The notes under the pieces were generated by a model that had not been told where the DNA came from, made no database searches, and saw nothing but the letters and a program-made list of their open reading frames with translations. From Utricularia gibba (lineage: Eukaryota > Streptophyta > Magnoliopsida > Lamiales > Lentibulariaceae), in assembly GCA_002189035.1 (NCBI GenBank), contig CM007990.1, positions 1,426,001 through 1,490,000 of the forward strand: a stretch of 64,000 nucleotides of DNA. The letters are read 5' to 3'. Each line of letters starts with the position of its first letter. The stretch's first letter is position 1. Shown here piece by piece: positions 1-15,244 of the stretch. The position numbers and the translations under genes were made by a program.

Positions 1-696
1 GGGCATCATAGACTGGATGCGCCACGGCAACAACTCGCCGCTGTTCGAAATCCTCAGCCAAGCAAGCGCAGACATGGTGGACTTCCACACCACCATGGTC
101 TTCCAGGCTCTCTACTCGGAGCTCAATTACCTCAGAATTCAAGTATATATCCTCCCATCTAACACTCTCACTAGCATCCATCACCCCTCCTTTCGACATT
201 TTTCACGATGGCTCCGTCATCTGCAGGATGATCAACTGACCGGGAGCGAGGATTCAGTAGACCTGTCTACTGCGGAAAACCTGCAACGCCTTGTGAAAAT
301 TGGGCAGCGCCTGCTGACGAACCCGATTTCCAGAGTTAACCTGGACACCGGGTTGACGGAGCCGGTCACCACTGAACTCACCAACAAGGATGCTCTAAAC
401 AGGTACCCTTTCGCATCAAAATCCACTCCATCAATCCAAACAGGAGGATTCATCCATTGACGTTTCTGGGTTCCTTCAGGTTCTCTCGCCTACTGTCAAC
501 TGAAAAAAGGCTGAGGGGAAACGGAAGGGAGGAAGTTGCAGGAGGGAATGGGAGAGTTTCTAGGGGAAGAGTTGGAGTTACAGCATCTGCAAAGTGCAAG
601 ATGATGATGAAACTGAGGCCAGCCATCAACTTCACAGCGATGAACACAAGGCTTTACCACGTAGCGCCGACTGCACCAATCAAAGCATTTTTCTAG
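1..696 (+). CDS. Patatin-like phospholipase, 3' part (upstream tandem copy; runs off left edge)
   Basis: Last three exons of a patatin-like acyl hydrolase. Readable exons are about 2-142, 227-402 and 480-696, with GT-AG junctions and the same phases as the complete copy downstream. The encoded part matches the C-terminal half of that copy: the segment ending [11 protein letters not shown], then DDQLTGSEDSVDLST, then a basic tail ending PTAPIKAFF. The patatin catalytic Ser and Asp lie in exons outside the window, so activity cannot be judged. The family (plant PLA-II/PLP) removes fatty acyl chains from membrane galacto- and phospholipids and is linked to defence and auxin responses. The tail is Gly/Arg-rich and differs from the neighbour mainly there. 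It is a tandem duplicate, not a pseudogene as far as visible. Confidence 0.9.
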
Positions 697-1860
697 ATCT
701 GAGTTTCGTTCATTCTATTCAATTGTTGATTCCTCGTCATGCATTAGATTTCAGCGCAACTGCAGCATCGCTGCGTATACATTTGTTCTTCCAACTTCCT
801 TATCGTGTATGTGATTCACATTCAAAGAAAATGATGTTCAAAACCCAAATGACTCTGAGAAAATACCAAATGCACACAAAATCTGATTGAATTGACTTAT
901 TTTGACGAATTTAAATTGGACAAAATCACTATTTTCGATAATTTTTTTGAATAATAATAATAATAAATACACATACCAATAATCGGATCTTGAAATGATT
1001 ATATGTGCTGAAAATACAATGATTTAAACTGTAAAATAATAAGAAAAAACCGTCATTGCAGAAATATCATATATAATTCGAAATGTGACAGTTCAATTTC
1101 GAAAATTAGCTATTCATGAAACATATTTTTCAGGGTTTAGGGATATTTAGATTTGAGTGTGTGAATTGGATTCATGATTTGAAAAATTATGAGTGTATCT
1201 GATAATTTTAATTTATAATATTAATATTATTTTTTAAATATTAAAATAAAATAATATTTAATTAAAAATTAAACATTTATAAAAAAAATAAAATTAAAAT
1301 GATAATAAAATGATGATGATGATGGTCAGAATTCGAATGATCGATAACAACGTCAATTAATGAATAATGATTGAGCATTCAAAATGAAAATGTACTAAAA
1401 TATGAGAAAATCACATGAATAAATTAGAATTTTGATTAGTTAATTGAAAGAATAAATATTGATTATTATAATTAATTATTAAAAAAAACCAACGTACCGG
1501 ATATGCCACACCAGCAGACCTGCTGGGTGGGAACCAATTGATGATTCCCAGGTTTAGAGTTTATATTTTTATTTATGTCACATGAATATCAATTTATTTA
1601 GTAATTTTAATGGCTAATATTTCATTTATTTGAAACATTCATTATTTTTAATTTTAAATAATACCGAGTACATAGATAAATTCTATAATTCATTTATTTT
1701 TCAATGAGTTTTTTTTATATATAATTAAATTTATTTTAATTATATTATCAAAAATAATTTTTAATTTTAATCATATTTATTTAAATTCAAAATATATATA
1801 AATATTAGCTACTCTACAGAGGAGGCACAAGAGTATCAATTTGTCAACGTCATTCATCAA
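697..1860. other. AT-rich spacer between the two patatin-like genes
   Basis: No coding signal. It holds the 3' end of the upstream patatin copy and the promoter of the downstream copy. At 1512-1527 there is a perfect 7-bp inverted repeat with a 2-bp gap (CCAGCAG-AC-CTGCTGG), followed by a second imperfect one (TGGGAA...TTCCCA). The rest is simple A/T-rich DNA. Confidence 0.6.
1794..1805 (+). promoter_or_regulatory. Candidate TATA box of the complete patatin-like gene
   Basis: TATATATAAATA lies about 55-65 nt upstream of the start codon at 1861, which would leave a short leader. The call rests on motif and spacing only. The surrounding DNA is AT-rich, so a chance match is possible. Confidence 0.4.
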
Positions 1861-3665
1861 ATGGCTTCACTCAGTTCAACAGCTCAGCTGCCGGAGTACG
1901 ATCATTACATCACAGTCCTGAGCGTCGACGGCGGCGGCGTAAAAGGAATTATCCCCGCCGTGATCCTCGAATTCCTCGAATCTCAGCTTCAAAAGTTGGA
2001 TGGCCCGGATGCGAGAGTAGCCGATTACTTCGACGTCATCGCTGGAACAAGCACCGGTGGCCTCCTCACGGCGATGATCACCGCGCCGGATGCCAACAAC
2101 CGCCCTCTCTACGCCGCTAAGGAATTAACTCCGTTCTACTTCGAAAACTGCCCCAAAATATTCCCCCAAATGAAGTAAGTAACCGATCTAAATTCTTTCT
2201 TTATTTCTAACAGATCGGTTTCATTCAATCTCCTGTTTTAACAGGAGATGGATTCCGTTTGGGAGAGTAGTGAAGTCATTAATGGGACCGCTATATGACG
2301 GCAAGTATCTTCACGGTCTGTTGAAGGAAGATCTGAAGGACACAAAGCTGAGCCAATCCTTGACTAATGTGATCATCCCTGCCTTTGACATCAAGCGCCT
2401 GCAGCCTGTATTCTTCTCCTCCTACGACGTACGTTCTCCATGTTTTCTTTACCGAAAGTGCAATTACTTCCCCATATTTGAACATGGGTAAAGAAGGATG
2501 GTTCCCAGGAGTTGATGTCTGAATTGGTAAAGTGGATTTAGTTACCTAAGTTTATTGGCAGGCAAAGAGATCACCTCTGATGGATCCAAACCTCTCAGAT
2601 GTCTGCATCAGTACTTCTGCAGCTCCAACCATCTTCCCTGCGCACGAGTTCACCACTTCCGATGGAAATGGCAACACCCGGGAGTACCATCTCATCGATG
2701 GAGGGGTCGCTGCGAATAATCCGGTGACAAAACGATCTCCTGTTCATTCATACTCTCAGCTGCATCACCATCTTCTTTGCTGACTGTTCAATCTTGTTAC
2801 CTTGTTAGACTCTGCTTGCAATAACAAATGTGACCAAACAAATGATCCATAGTGAAATCGACTTCTTCCGAATGCGCCCAGTCGACCTGCCCCGTCTGCT
2901 TACATTATCCATCGGAACCGGAGTAGCGAGACTCGACGAGAAGTACGACAGCAAACTTGCGGCAAGATGGAGCATTGTCGACTGGATACACCACGGCAAC
3001 ACTGCACCGTTGTTTGAGATTCTAAACCAAGCAAGTGGAGACATGGTGGACGTCCATAATTCTTTGATCTTCCAGGCTCTTTATTCTGAGCTCAATTATC
3101 TAAGAATTCAAGTACGTTTCCTTTCTGGGTTCTTTCCGACTGATGGGTATCCAGATTTTCATGAAACTGCTGTATGAATGAATGCAGGATGATCAACTAA
3201 GCGGGGCAGAAGCTTCAGTGGACCTTTCCACCATGGAAAATATGGAGCGGCTTGTGAGAATTGGCGAGAGGCTGCTGACGAGCCCCGTTTCTAGAGTTAA
3301 CCTGGACACAGGTTTAACTGAACCAGTCAATTCTGATGTCACCAACAAAGATGCTTTGAACAGGTACACTCCTTTGTTAACTGTGGTGAGCTCATTCGAA
3401 GAAATTCTAACCTTTACGAGCACAAAACGGAGTGATTCCACTGGTTATAAGTAGGAGGGTTGCGTTGTTCAGGTTCGCTCGTTTATTGTCATCTGAGAGA
3501 AGACTAAGAGGAAGAAGAGACGAAGTTGCTGCCGGGAGAGGCAGAGTTGCAGCGGCCGCAAGGGGGAGGATGTTGATGAAAGTGAAGCAAGCCATCGATT
3601 TCTCTGTGATGAATCCAAGACTTAATCTCACTGCTTCAGCTGCACCATTTAAAGCATTTTTCTAG
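1861..3665 (+). CDS. Patatin-like phospholipase A (PLP2/PLA-II type)
   Basis: Six exons: 1861-2174, 2245-2428, 2562-2723, 2809-3111, 3188-3363, 3473-3665. They close in phase to 443 aa, a usual length for plant patatin-like proteins. Catalytic parts are all present: oxyanion loop DGGGVKG (residues 23-29), nucleophile elbow GTSTGG with Ser64, and the dyad Asp in DGG (Asp212, before VAANNP). No signal peptide is visible, so a cytosolic lipid acyl hydrolase acting on galactolipids or phospholipids is expected. The C-terminus is basic and Arg/Ala-rich and ends FKAFF. It lies directly downstream of a truncated-by-window paralog with the same exon phases, so the locus is a tandem array. The start is the first ATG of exon 1, preceded by a TATA-like box. 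Confidence 0.95.
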
Positions 3666-3740
3666 AAAACTATTCTGTTGTGAAGGAACATCTCATTTCT
3701 TAATAATAATGCGATAAGGGTGCGGCGGCGCGTGGGCCAA

Positions 3741-5487
3741 ATGTGCGTCTCCGTCGCCTTGAAATCCCTGAAAGCTTCGGCGCTCATCTCCTGGAGAAGC
3801 GTAAACTTCATTCCAATGAGTCAATTGATTTTCTTCTTAACTGCGAACGCTAACTGATGAAACCGAACCCCTAACTGCAGACGGGAAAACTCCAGCAAAC
3901 GGTGATTCGTGGCGTGGAGAGAACTGGTGTGGGTTTACACTCCGGCAGCGTATCAACCGTCAAGATCCTCCCTGCGGCTGCTCGATATGGGCGGCGCTTC
4001 ATCTTCCGATCGAAAATAATTGCTGCTTCGATTGAAAATGTCTCGAGGGAGACACCTCTATGTACCACACTATCCAAAGATGGCTACACAATTCGCACTG
4101 TAGAACACTTGCTTTCTGCGCTTGAGGCATCTGGTGTCGATAATTGTCTCATTGAGATTGAGGGATCGAGAGATTCTGAAAGTTCAGTTGAGGTTACTGG
4201 TTTTAAAAAACTTGTTTCTGATTATCACCAGTGAACCTTCATTTGTTTTCCTGAGTCACAATCACTGCACAGGTTCCTATTTTTGATGGATCAGCTAGAG
4301 AATGGGTTATGGCAATTGGACAATCTGGACTGGTAGATGCACTAGATAGCAGCAATGGTGACACTTGTGAAAAGCTTGCGCCATATCTCACTGAACCAGT
4401 TTGTGTGATGAGAAATGATTCCTTTATAACAGCCTTCCCTCATTCCGATGTGAATATCACATATGGAATCCACTTCCCTCAGGCAATTTTTTTGAGCTTA
4501 TGGCAAGCATAGTATTCTTATTCTGCACCCATGAGCTGTTTCTTAGATTGTTGTAATTTTTTCATTTCAGGCACCTGCTATTGGACGCCAGTGGTTCTCT
4601 TCTACCATGTCTGATAAATCTTATGCTGAGAAAATTGCTTCTTGTAGAACTTTCTGCATTTTTGAGGAGGTAATATTATGACATGTCATCTATCTTTTCT
4701 CTGCTCACTGTGAATTTTGGTAAATGGAAATCACTTTGTTGTATTTTTCGATCTCTGAAAAAATGTGCTGGAAGCACAGAAGTGTTGGGGCATATAAGTG
4801 CTTCGAGATGGTTTGTTTGTTGTGAGGCACTAAGAGATCAAGATACACTGAATTTTGAAAAGAACATGTGCTGTTGGTCACTAGGGTCTGTTGTAATTTT
4901 CAAAAGGAACTTAGAGCGGCATAAAACTCTACCATTGTCTGCCTCTGGTTTACTATTGATTGATCAAGTCTTTGCAGGTTGAACATATGAGAAATTCAGG
5001 GCTCATAAAAGGAGGTTCCCCAGATGTGGCCATCGTATGCAGGTGTGATGCACACCACATTTCGTTTGATGCACATCACTTTTCGTGATGCATAATGGAT
5101 CAGCTGCCTTTGCAGTGTCAACAATGGGTGGTTAAATCCCCTCTGCGTTTCAATGATGAACCTTGCAGGCACAAGGTCCTGGACTTCATTGGCGATATGT
5201 CCCTTCTTGCTCAAGATGGCAATCAGGGGCTTTTGGTAGCGAATGTTGTTGCGTATAAGGTCAGCCCCATTCCACATGCTCCCTCCTTGTAAGATACTGC
5301 GGATTAAGTGTGGCCCCAGGGTGAAAAGTTTGTATCATATTACCTTGAGGCAGTATATGGATAGTTTTAACCAACTTTCTTCCTGAAAAGTGGATGATTT
5401 TAGTGCTGAGCCGTTAATTTCTGATGACAGGGAGGACATTCACTGCATGCTGAGTTTCTTCACCGCCTACTAGGAAACCAACCGTAG
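3741..5487 (+). CDS. LPXC: UDP-3-O-acyl-N-acetylglucosamine deacetylase (plant LpxC), one apparent frameshift
   Basis: Zinc-dependent deacetylase of the lipid A-like pathway, which plants keep in mitochondria. Exons: 3741-3800, 3881-4192, 4273-4482, 4571-4669, 4978-5042, 5116-5259, 5431-5487. With one base restored the model gives about 315 aa, close to known plant LpxC. Family hallmarks: IRGVERTGVGLHSG near the N-terminus, TVEHLLSAL (zinc His), VPIFDGSAREWV, the FNDEPCRHKVLDFIGD stretch, and the C-terminal GGHSLHAEFLHRLL. The first exon encodes a basic, Ser/Ala-rich leader that could target mitochondria. Exon 6 is out of frame by one base at the CCCC run 5138-5141 (expected protein ...NNGWLNPPLRF). 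Intron 3 begins with GC, not GT. Downstream it converges with the RING gene. Confidence 0.9.
4483..4570 (+). other. LPXC: GC-AG intron in LpxC (intron 3)
   Basis: The donor reads CAG|GCAATT and the acceptor TTTCAG|GCACC. Joining them gives HFPQ-APAIGRQWFS, which matches the family (FPQ then PAIG..WFS). No GT donor nearby keeps the frame before the in-frame stop at about 4510. Confidence 0.75.
5138..5141 (+). other. LPXC: Single-base frameshift in LpxC exon 6 (C run one short)
   Basis: Reading on from exon 5 gives NNGWLNP, then the frame breaks and soon meets a stop. The next frame resumes PLRFNDEPCRHKVLD and runs to the exon end. One extra C in this CCCC run restores one continuous frame across the conserved region. 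Confidence 0.8.
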
Positions 5488-5847
5488 GATGAATAGCGTT
5501 GTTCTGTTTCTTGCTTCATTTACAGTGGTGACATAATAGAATTAGACTCATTTTTTGTGAGCATTTATGCCTATGATCTAAATGTGCTCCATGCAGATTG
5601 TTGAATAACAAAGATTTCTTTTTCCTATAGACATATGTATATCCAGGAAGCAGTATAGCACAAGATCATATTTTGTGGAAAAGATAAACTGATCCACCTC
5701 CAGGGTATCCATCAGAATGTCCTTTGGTCTGGTTTCTGTTGATTCCATGCATTTTTCCTACTGAGCCAGCTATGATCAGTACACCATATGATCAATTAGG
5801 GAGGAAGTGTAATAAACTGTATATACCTCATCGGTTTCACCTGCATT
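5488..5847. other. Convergent 3' flanks of LpxC and RING E3 gene
   Basis: About 360 bp between two stop codons facing each other. It probably holds both 3' UTRs and polyadenylation signals. No ORF or repeat of note was seen. Confidence 0.6.
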
Positions 5848-7914
5848 TCAGACTTGAGTATTCCCCTTGAGGATGTTGAACTTGCAAAGAGGGCATGTTG
5901 CGTTCATTTTAAGCCACTTCACAATGCAAGCTGAGTGATAGTGATGGTTACAGGGAAGAGCAGTGAGTTCAGTTCCATCCTCGTATGTGTTCAGACAGAT
6001 AGAGCATTCCTGAAACACGCAAAGAGGAACAAACTGGAAACGTTATGCCCTGATGTGTCAGGATGCTTGAGGAGCGGCAACAGAACTAATGAACTGTCTA
6101 GACCCTGAACAGAGATCTCATGCCATGATACTAATGAGCTGCAGCATTAGAAAACTCATAGGTCACTTACCGCATCCTCTGGCAACAGAACTCGCTCATT
6201 GGTTGTGTAGCCGCTGGTCGTCTCGAGAGGAATCATTTTTCCAGCTACGATTTCCTTCCTACCCTCATCCTTGCAGGCTTGAAATCCGTACTTGGGAAGT
6301 GTACTCAGATCCGCATCTGTTGCACCTTCCTGCTTATTGAAGTAAAAATGTGAACACCGTCTGCTGATACAAGACTTTTGATGATATTCAGAAAGGTGAA
6401 GAAACAGAAAGTATCCCGGATTCTCCCTGTTGCCAAAATTTGTACCTGGCCAGCAATAGCATAGAGAATGGCTATGATGCATGGTAAACAGCAGCAGAGA
6501 GCAATGCCGAGAAAGCATGCTAAGACAACGCATAATAAGGCAAAGATCACATCAAATGCCAGGAACACCACAGTCAACCTGCAGGGGCCACAAAATTGGA
6601 GATTTTGAGCTTCATTCTCGTTGATATAAGAAAAAATTCACAGTGAGATAAGATTTAGTATAGCATATCACTACATGATCCCTAAACATGAAGTGGACGA
6701 AGGACCAGCTAAGTATCCCTGGTTACACTAAATTTACATGAGTGCCGATTTAAGAAAAAATTCTACTGCTTGGTTTATAATTGAGTGCGGACAGCCACGA
6801 AGAAACTATTCTAAAAATCTTAAGGTGATATCACTGCGGGTGGGTGATTGAAATATTGTCACCCCGTGTAGCGGGGTTATGTGGTGGCAATGGTGAAAGT
6901 AGAAGGGCGGGTTGCAAAGACCAGGGTGAAGCATATAAGAGCTCTGTACAGCATCAGCCATAAATGTAAAATTATTCGCACTGGGGAACTTACCAATACA
7001 GACGAGGAGCACCCTGGAGAAGAGCATCGCCGCCCAAGGTAATCCAGTAAATCCCAACTATCCACCACACAAATGATGCCATTGTGTTTAAAGATTCACA
7101 TCGCTTCAACCTTGAGGATTGCCACCAAAGCACATGAAAAACAAGAAGACCAAGTTAATTTGATGTAAAAGAAAGCCAAAGTGTGTCTCTTTGGAAAGCA
7201 TTCAGCTGCAGTTTTGTTGTAGAAACTGCGGGAAATTCAGCAATGTAATTGGCCTACACTACTGAGCCAGGTTCAAGCTGGCTCAATCCTCAAAACTGAT
7301 CAGGCCAAAAAATGGAGAAGGCTAAAACCATGAAGTGAAACATATAAACCAATTCAATAAAGGAACCAACAACGGCGACAGCATGATGAATCAGAATGTG
7401 CAAACCTTGTATTGTTCGCGCGACCAAGGTGCCCAACTCTGTCTTCGTTCTCTTCTTCGCTTTCAATCAAAATTTCCTCATCCGTGCTCCCATCATCAAC
7501 CCCGCTTCTTTCCTGCCTCGAATTCCGCCTCCGGAATTCAATCCACACAAGAAGAATATGCACCAGGCACTGAAGCGCATACCCACAAACCCAAACCCTA
7601 ATTGGCACATTGGGTTCCTCCTGTATAGTGCAAAACAGCATAACTATCGTCACAATCACGAACCCCAGATTCCACATGATGTCGAGCGCGACAACAGGCT
7701 TCGAGTACCCCCAATCAGCCCGGCGTTCCTCAAGCTCACGCGCCGCAGTCTCACGGACGAGAATCGATGTTCCGCCGCGTCGCTGAGCTGTGGATGCCGC
7801 CCTGGAGAGAAGGAGGTAAAGATTCGGCGGACTAGATGCCGCCTCCGGCTGCCGCGGTCGCAGCAGCTGCAGGAGCGGAGCCTCTGGAGGCGATTGTGGT
7901 GCGTTTGAAGACAT
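5848..7914 (-). CDS. Multi-pass membrane RING-H2 E3 ubiquitin ligase (At1g12760/At1g63170-like)
   Basis: Five exons on the minus strand: 7914-7406, 7110-6994, 6578-6446, 6329-6171, 6009-5848. They close to 359 aa. A Pro/Ser-rich N-terminus is followed by hydrophobic segments (about residues 75-115, a WWIVGIYW segment in exon 2, and the Cys-rich [17 protein letters not shown] in exon 3). A linker contains [11 protein letters not shown] and ERVLLPEDA. The C-terminal RING-H2 reads CSICL...[13 protein letters not shown]...CPLCK, with all eight zinc ligands in C3H2C3 order. The family transfers ubiquitin from E2 to substrates at membranes; the target is unknown. The start codon is 305 bp from the DRP1C start on the other strand. 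Intron 2 (415 bp) is the longest and shows nothing coding. Confidence 0.93.
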
Positions 7915-8218
7915 GCGAGCAATCTCAAAACCTCAATCGTTTCAGGTTCGACTGAAGGAGAAGAGGAAGGAGCAACACTGTTCGATGGCGTTTAGTGGAT
8001 AGAAACTACAAATTTGATACTTCTGGGAGCTATATATAATTCACATATAGTATTTGGGATGTAAGTATAATAAACCAAATATTGGGGGACCAAAAGTAGA
8101 TACCCACAAAGTTTATTTGCGTCCTCGACCGTTATATATTCAGAAGCCAAAATGATCCAACAGTCATTTTCTTCACCTCATTTTGCGTGTATCTTCATTC
8201 TTCGGATGATCTGCCGAA
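7915..8218. promoter_or_regulatory. Short shared promoter between RING E3 gene and DRP1C
   Basis: Only 304 bp separate the two divergent start codons, so both 5' leaders and core promoters must fit here. A TATATATAAT stretch at 8031-8040 could serve either direction. No other motif was firmly recognised. Confidence 0.6.
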
Positions 8219-11200
8219 ATGGCGACAATGGAAAGCTTGATCGGGTTGGTGAATCGCATCCAGAGAGCTTGCACTGTGCTAGGCGATCATGGAGGAGAAG
8301 GAATGTCACTCTGGGAAGCTTTACCTTCCGTCGCCGTCGTTGGCGGCCAGGTATGGCTCTTCTCATAATGTATTCTCTTTTTGAATGATTTCATGTTATT
8401 TACATACATCTGATCAATGTAGAGCTCTGGTAAATCATCGGTTCTCGAAAGCGTGGTTGGCAGAGACTTCCTTCCTCGTGGATCCGGTATTATCTCACTT
8501 TCTTTTTTTATATATCAAATCGATGTCGCTTTTTTTGAACTTTTACCTGTTTATCGTGGTGATTATCAATGATTCTTATGAAGATAGCATGATATGAGTA
8601 GTAACATTGATTATCATACTTATGAGTTCACAAGGCTTTCTGATTGGTGATCATTATAGCCATTTGTGGGGATAAAGTACGTTTTGCTGACACTAAATCA
8701 TTGTTGTCTCTGCCTTCATTTTCTTCCTGATGCTTACTGATCCTTGAAGAGTATACTAGTGTGTCAAATTGAACGAACGCTAGGTATTTGTGTTTTATTA
8801 CTCAAGGCATTGTGACAAGGAGACCATTGGTTCTGCAACTTCACAAGATAGAAGGGCAATCCGAGTATGCCGAGTTTTTACATGCACCAAGAAAGAAATT
8901 CAGTGACTTTGGTAAATCCTGTGCTGTTACGCCTACAAACATTTGAAATATGGTTAAATTAGGCATGCAGTTTTTGCATATCAATAAGCATTTTTGGATT
9001 GTGTAGCTTCCGTTCGTCAAGAGATATCAGAAGAAACAGATCGGATAACAGGAAAGACCAAACATATATCTAATATCCCGATCCATTTGAGCATCTATTC
9101 TCCCAATGGTTAGTCCCTTGACTTCTCTGATAGAGTGACAGTAATCTCATTCTCTATTCTGAACTTTTTTTCTGCAAGGCCATCTCATACTATGGAATCA
9201 AAATCCATGTTTCTTTTTCAAAAAACAAAAAAAACATATGTTTGCTACGCTAAAAGTGCTGAAAATCTCAGAAGGCAATGCATATCTTGAATGAAAAAAA
9301 GTGGCAGTTGGTACATCCAGATGATGTTCTCTCACTACCTCGTACTTTAGACACTTAATTTCTAACTGAACATGTTTCTCATGTGAACTCAAATTTCTTT
9401 TGCATGCAGTTGTGAATTTAACTCTCATTGATCTTCCTGGATTAACAAAGGTCGCAGTCGGTGAGCAAAGAAATTTCTCTCATATAGGATATCACTGAGC
9501 ATCTACTTCAGTTTTCTAATTAAGAAAGTTTAAAACCTAATGCCCACGTGTTACTTCCAGAGGGACAGCCAGATACTATTGTTCAAGATATTGAAATGAT
9601 GGTCCGCTCTTATGTTGAGAAGGTAGAATCAGTGTTTTTTACATCACAGCATTTAAGAAAGAAAATCCTATTGATTTCTTCTGACATCCAAACTCCACAA
9701 TCATTGGAAAATACTGCAGCATGTTCGCAAGTTACAGCTCACATATTTTAGCATCAATTTTCGACACTTGATTTACCTTCCTTTTGGTCTAAAAAAATAT
9801 TAAGCTTCTCATATTTCGTATGGTATTTGTAGCCAAACTGCATCATTTTAGCCATATCCCCAGCCAATCAAGACATAGCAACTTCTGATGCGATAAAGCT
9901 TGCAAGAGAAGTCGATCCATCTGGTGATTACTTCTTCTAATCTTCCTGCTCATCTATTTACGCATGAACTTCATGCAGCTTTGGATAAGTGAACATACTA
10001 ATATATTTTTTTATCCTTCCTGCTTTTAGGTGAAAGAACGTTTGGAGTGTTGACTAAACTTGACTTAATGGACAAGGGAACCAACGCTCTTGATGTATAA
10101 GCGCTTTCTCTTGGCGGATCATTATTAACCATAGTTTTTCATGTGTCCCAATATCATTTTTTTCAATTAACTTTGTAGGTACTGGAAGGTAGAGCTTACA
10201 GGCTTCAGCATCCGTGGGTGGGAATAGTGAACCGTTCACAAGCTGACATTAATAAGAATGTCAATATGATCTCCGCTCGTCAAAAAGAAAAGGAATATTT
10301 TGAATCCAGTCCCGAGTATGGACACCTTGCTCATAAAATGGGCTCTGAGTATCTAGCAAAACTTCTGTCAGAGGTAATATTGCAAACTCACTTGCACTAC
10401 GTTGTTGATTTAATATTTACTTGGTTTCATATGACTGCATCAGCATCTAGAGAGGGTGATCAGGCAACGCATCCCCAGCATCATTGCCTTGATAAATAAG
10501 ACCATTGATGAGCTAAATGCAGAGTTGGACCGTATTGGTCGACCAATTGGAGTCGATGGAGGGGTAAGGCACAATAAAAAACAATATCATTTAATCTTCA
10601 AATACCATTTTGGAGTATTTTTCACAAACTTAGAGATTTTGTGAACACAGGCACAACTGTACACAATTTTGGAAATGTGTCGAGCATTTGATCGTATCTT
10701 TAAAGAGCATCTTGATGGAGGGTAATCTTCAAATCCATGACCTCTTACCTGCATATTTATAGAGCCTTGTCACAAGGCTGGGTCTGTTTTGGCATCGCTT
10801 GATATTCCTATGTGTAAAATTTCATCTCCTCACTTCTACCACGTAGAAAGTTCAGAATGTTGGATGCATCAGTCTTCCATCTTCACGGGAGGTAATCTTT
10901 TTTTGCAGGAGACCAGGAGGAGACAGGATATATGGAGTTTTTGATCATCAACTCCCAGCAGCTCTAAAAAAACTACCACTTGATCGCCATCTTTCACAGA
11001 GTAATGTCAGGAAAGTTATCACGGAGGCTGATGGCTACCAGCCTCATTTGATAGCTCCTGAACAAGGATATAGAAGACTGATAGATGGATCATTGGGATA
11101 CTTCAAAGGACCCGCCGAAGCTTCCGTTGATGCCGTACGACATTAATTAACCTTCTAGCAATTCAGTCCATTTTTCCCCCTTGCTAATTTTATTGCTCAC

Positions 11201-12035
11201 GCAGGTTCACTTCATTCTGAAGGAACTCGTCAGGAAGTCCATTTCAGAATGCGAAGTAAGTAAGAGAAGTACCAGCAGATTGAAAAGAGCACATATTTCC
11301 CAGTTTTAGCTGAACGTTTTGTGTTTGTTGCAGGAACTGAAACGGTTTCCAACTCTACAGACAGACATAGCAACTGCAGCCAACGACGCGCTTGAGAAAT
11401 TCCGAGATGAGAGCCGCAGGACGGTTCTTCGTCTTGTTGAAATGGAGTCCTCTTACCTCACAGTAGAGTTCTTCAGGAAACTCAACACGGAACCAGAGAA
11501 ACACACGAACGCCTCACATCCCAATTCCGACCGCTACACCGACGATCATATGAGAAGGATCGGTACCCTCTCCATTTTTTTCCCCTATCTTAGCACCAGC
11601 AATTGTTAGTTGACTTTGAAGCCATCAGAGCTAGTAACTTCTATTCATCATCCCATGCAGAACTTGATTGACTTTTCAATTGCAGGTACAAACGTGTCTG
11701 CGTATGTTACCATGGTATGCGACACGTTGAAGACCAGCGTCCCAAAAGCGGTGGTGCATTGTCAAGTTCGTGAGGCCAAAAGATCGCTACTGAATCCATT
11801 CTATGCGCGAGTGGGAACGAGGGAGGTATGTATCACATGCAACTACTACCTACCCCCAACACTAAAGCATGTTTGTCGTAGTGGTTTGATTGTTCTGGAC
11901 CTGATGTAGAAGGAGCAACTTGGTAAAATGCTGGATGAAGATCCATCGCTCATGGCTAAGAGGGACGCCATAGCCAAGAGACTTGAACTCTATAAATCGG
12001 CTCGCGATGAAATCGACTCCGTTGCTTGGAGATGA
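8219..12035 (+). CDS. DRP1C: Dynamin-related GTPase DRP1C (phragmoplastin family)
   Basis: Sixteen exons, all closing in phase to 609 aa: 8219-8350, 8423-8486, 8807-8911, 9007-9108, 9410-9460, 9561-9622, 9833-9923, 10030-10094, 10179-10373, 10444-10563, 10651-10721, 10909-11134, 11205-11255, 11334-11562, 11686-11825, 11910-12035. GTPase motifs: G1 GGQSSGKSS (residues 42-50), the switch sequence GIVTRRP, G3 DLPG, G4 TKLD. The middle domain and GED end [16 protein letters not shown]. There is no PH or Pro-rich domain, as in plant DRP1. The N-terminus ([20 protein letters not shown]) and the [15 protein letters not shown] stretch favour DRP1C over 1A or 1E. DRP1C assembles at clathrin-coated pits and the cell plate and is needed in pollen and cytokinesis. 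It is divergent from the RING gene and convergent with FKF1. Confidence 0.96.
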
Positions 12036-12701
12036 CGGTAAGATGCTTTCTTCAAAGGAATACACATATGCACTAAACTTCATATAGTAACATTCAATAA
12101 AGTTTTGTTACCAAATATAATAAAGTTAAGAATAAATAAAAATTTATAGATGTTGAAAGAGGCATACTCTTAATTTTTATTTTATTAAAAATCATTTTTT
12201 AAGGAACAGAACTACAAAACCATTAATCATCCAAATGAACATGTTATTTCATTCTCATTATTTGCAGCATATTTCTGTTCCATATCACATTCTTTAAAAT
12301 TTGTAGGTTAACCATGTATCATGTATGTGCCAAAGAAAAAAAAAAAGTGAGTTGCTTGAAGATGATTTCATTCGTACAAATGGAAGAAAAGTGTGTCGGG
12401 ATCCCACTTAAGTTCTGGCACTAAAGATGAATGCTAAAAATCACTTGAGATAAACTGAACTGAATACCTTGTCTGTGTAGTAGTACATGATTTTGGGAAG
12501 GACTCGCCCCAGCAAACAGAGAGCGCCCCGTAGATTATAAGAATACATGATTCAACCAGTAAAAAGAAGAAGCAATGCATACTATATACATACCTTCCTT
12601 GACATCATGATGCTACGAGAAATATGAAAACATGAAGTCATATCAAGAAGTAGAAGGCAAGTGAGCTACCTGCAAGCTTCATGCGTTTAGCAAACGAGGC
12701 T
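12036..12701. other. Convergent 3' flanks of DRP1C and FKF1
   Basis: AT-rich spacer with no coding signal. It contains an A-rich run near 12340 and presumably both 3' UTRs. Confidence 0.6.

Positions 12702-15244
<2,543 letters not shown>

Noticed and set aside
7396-7908. 170-codon open frame on the + strand
   Set aside because: It is the antisense of RING gene exon 1. It is basic, low in structure, and resembles no family, while the minus frame encodes conserved membrane segments and splices into the RING domain.
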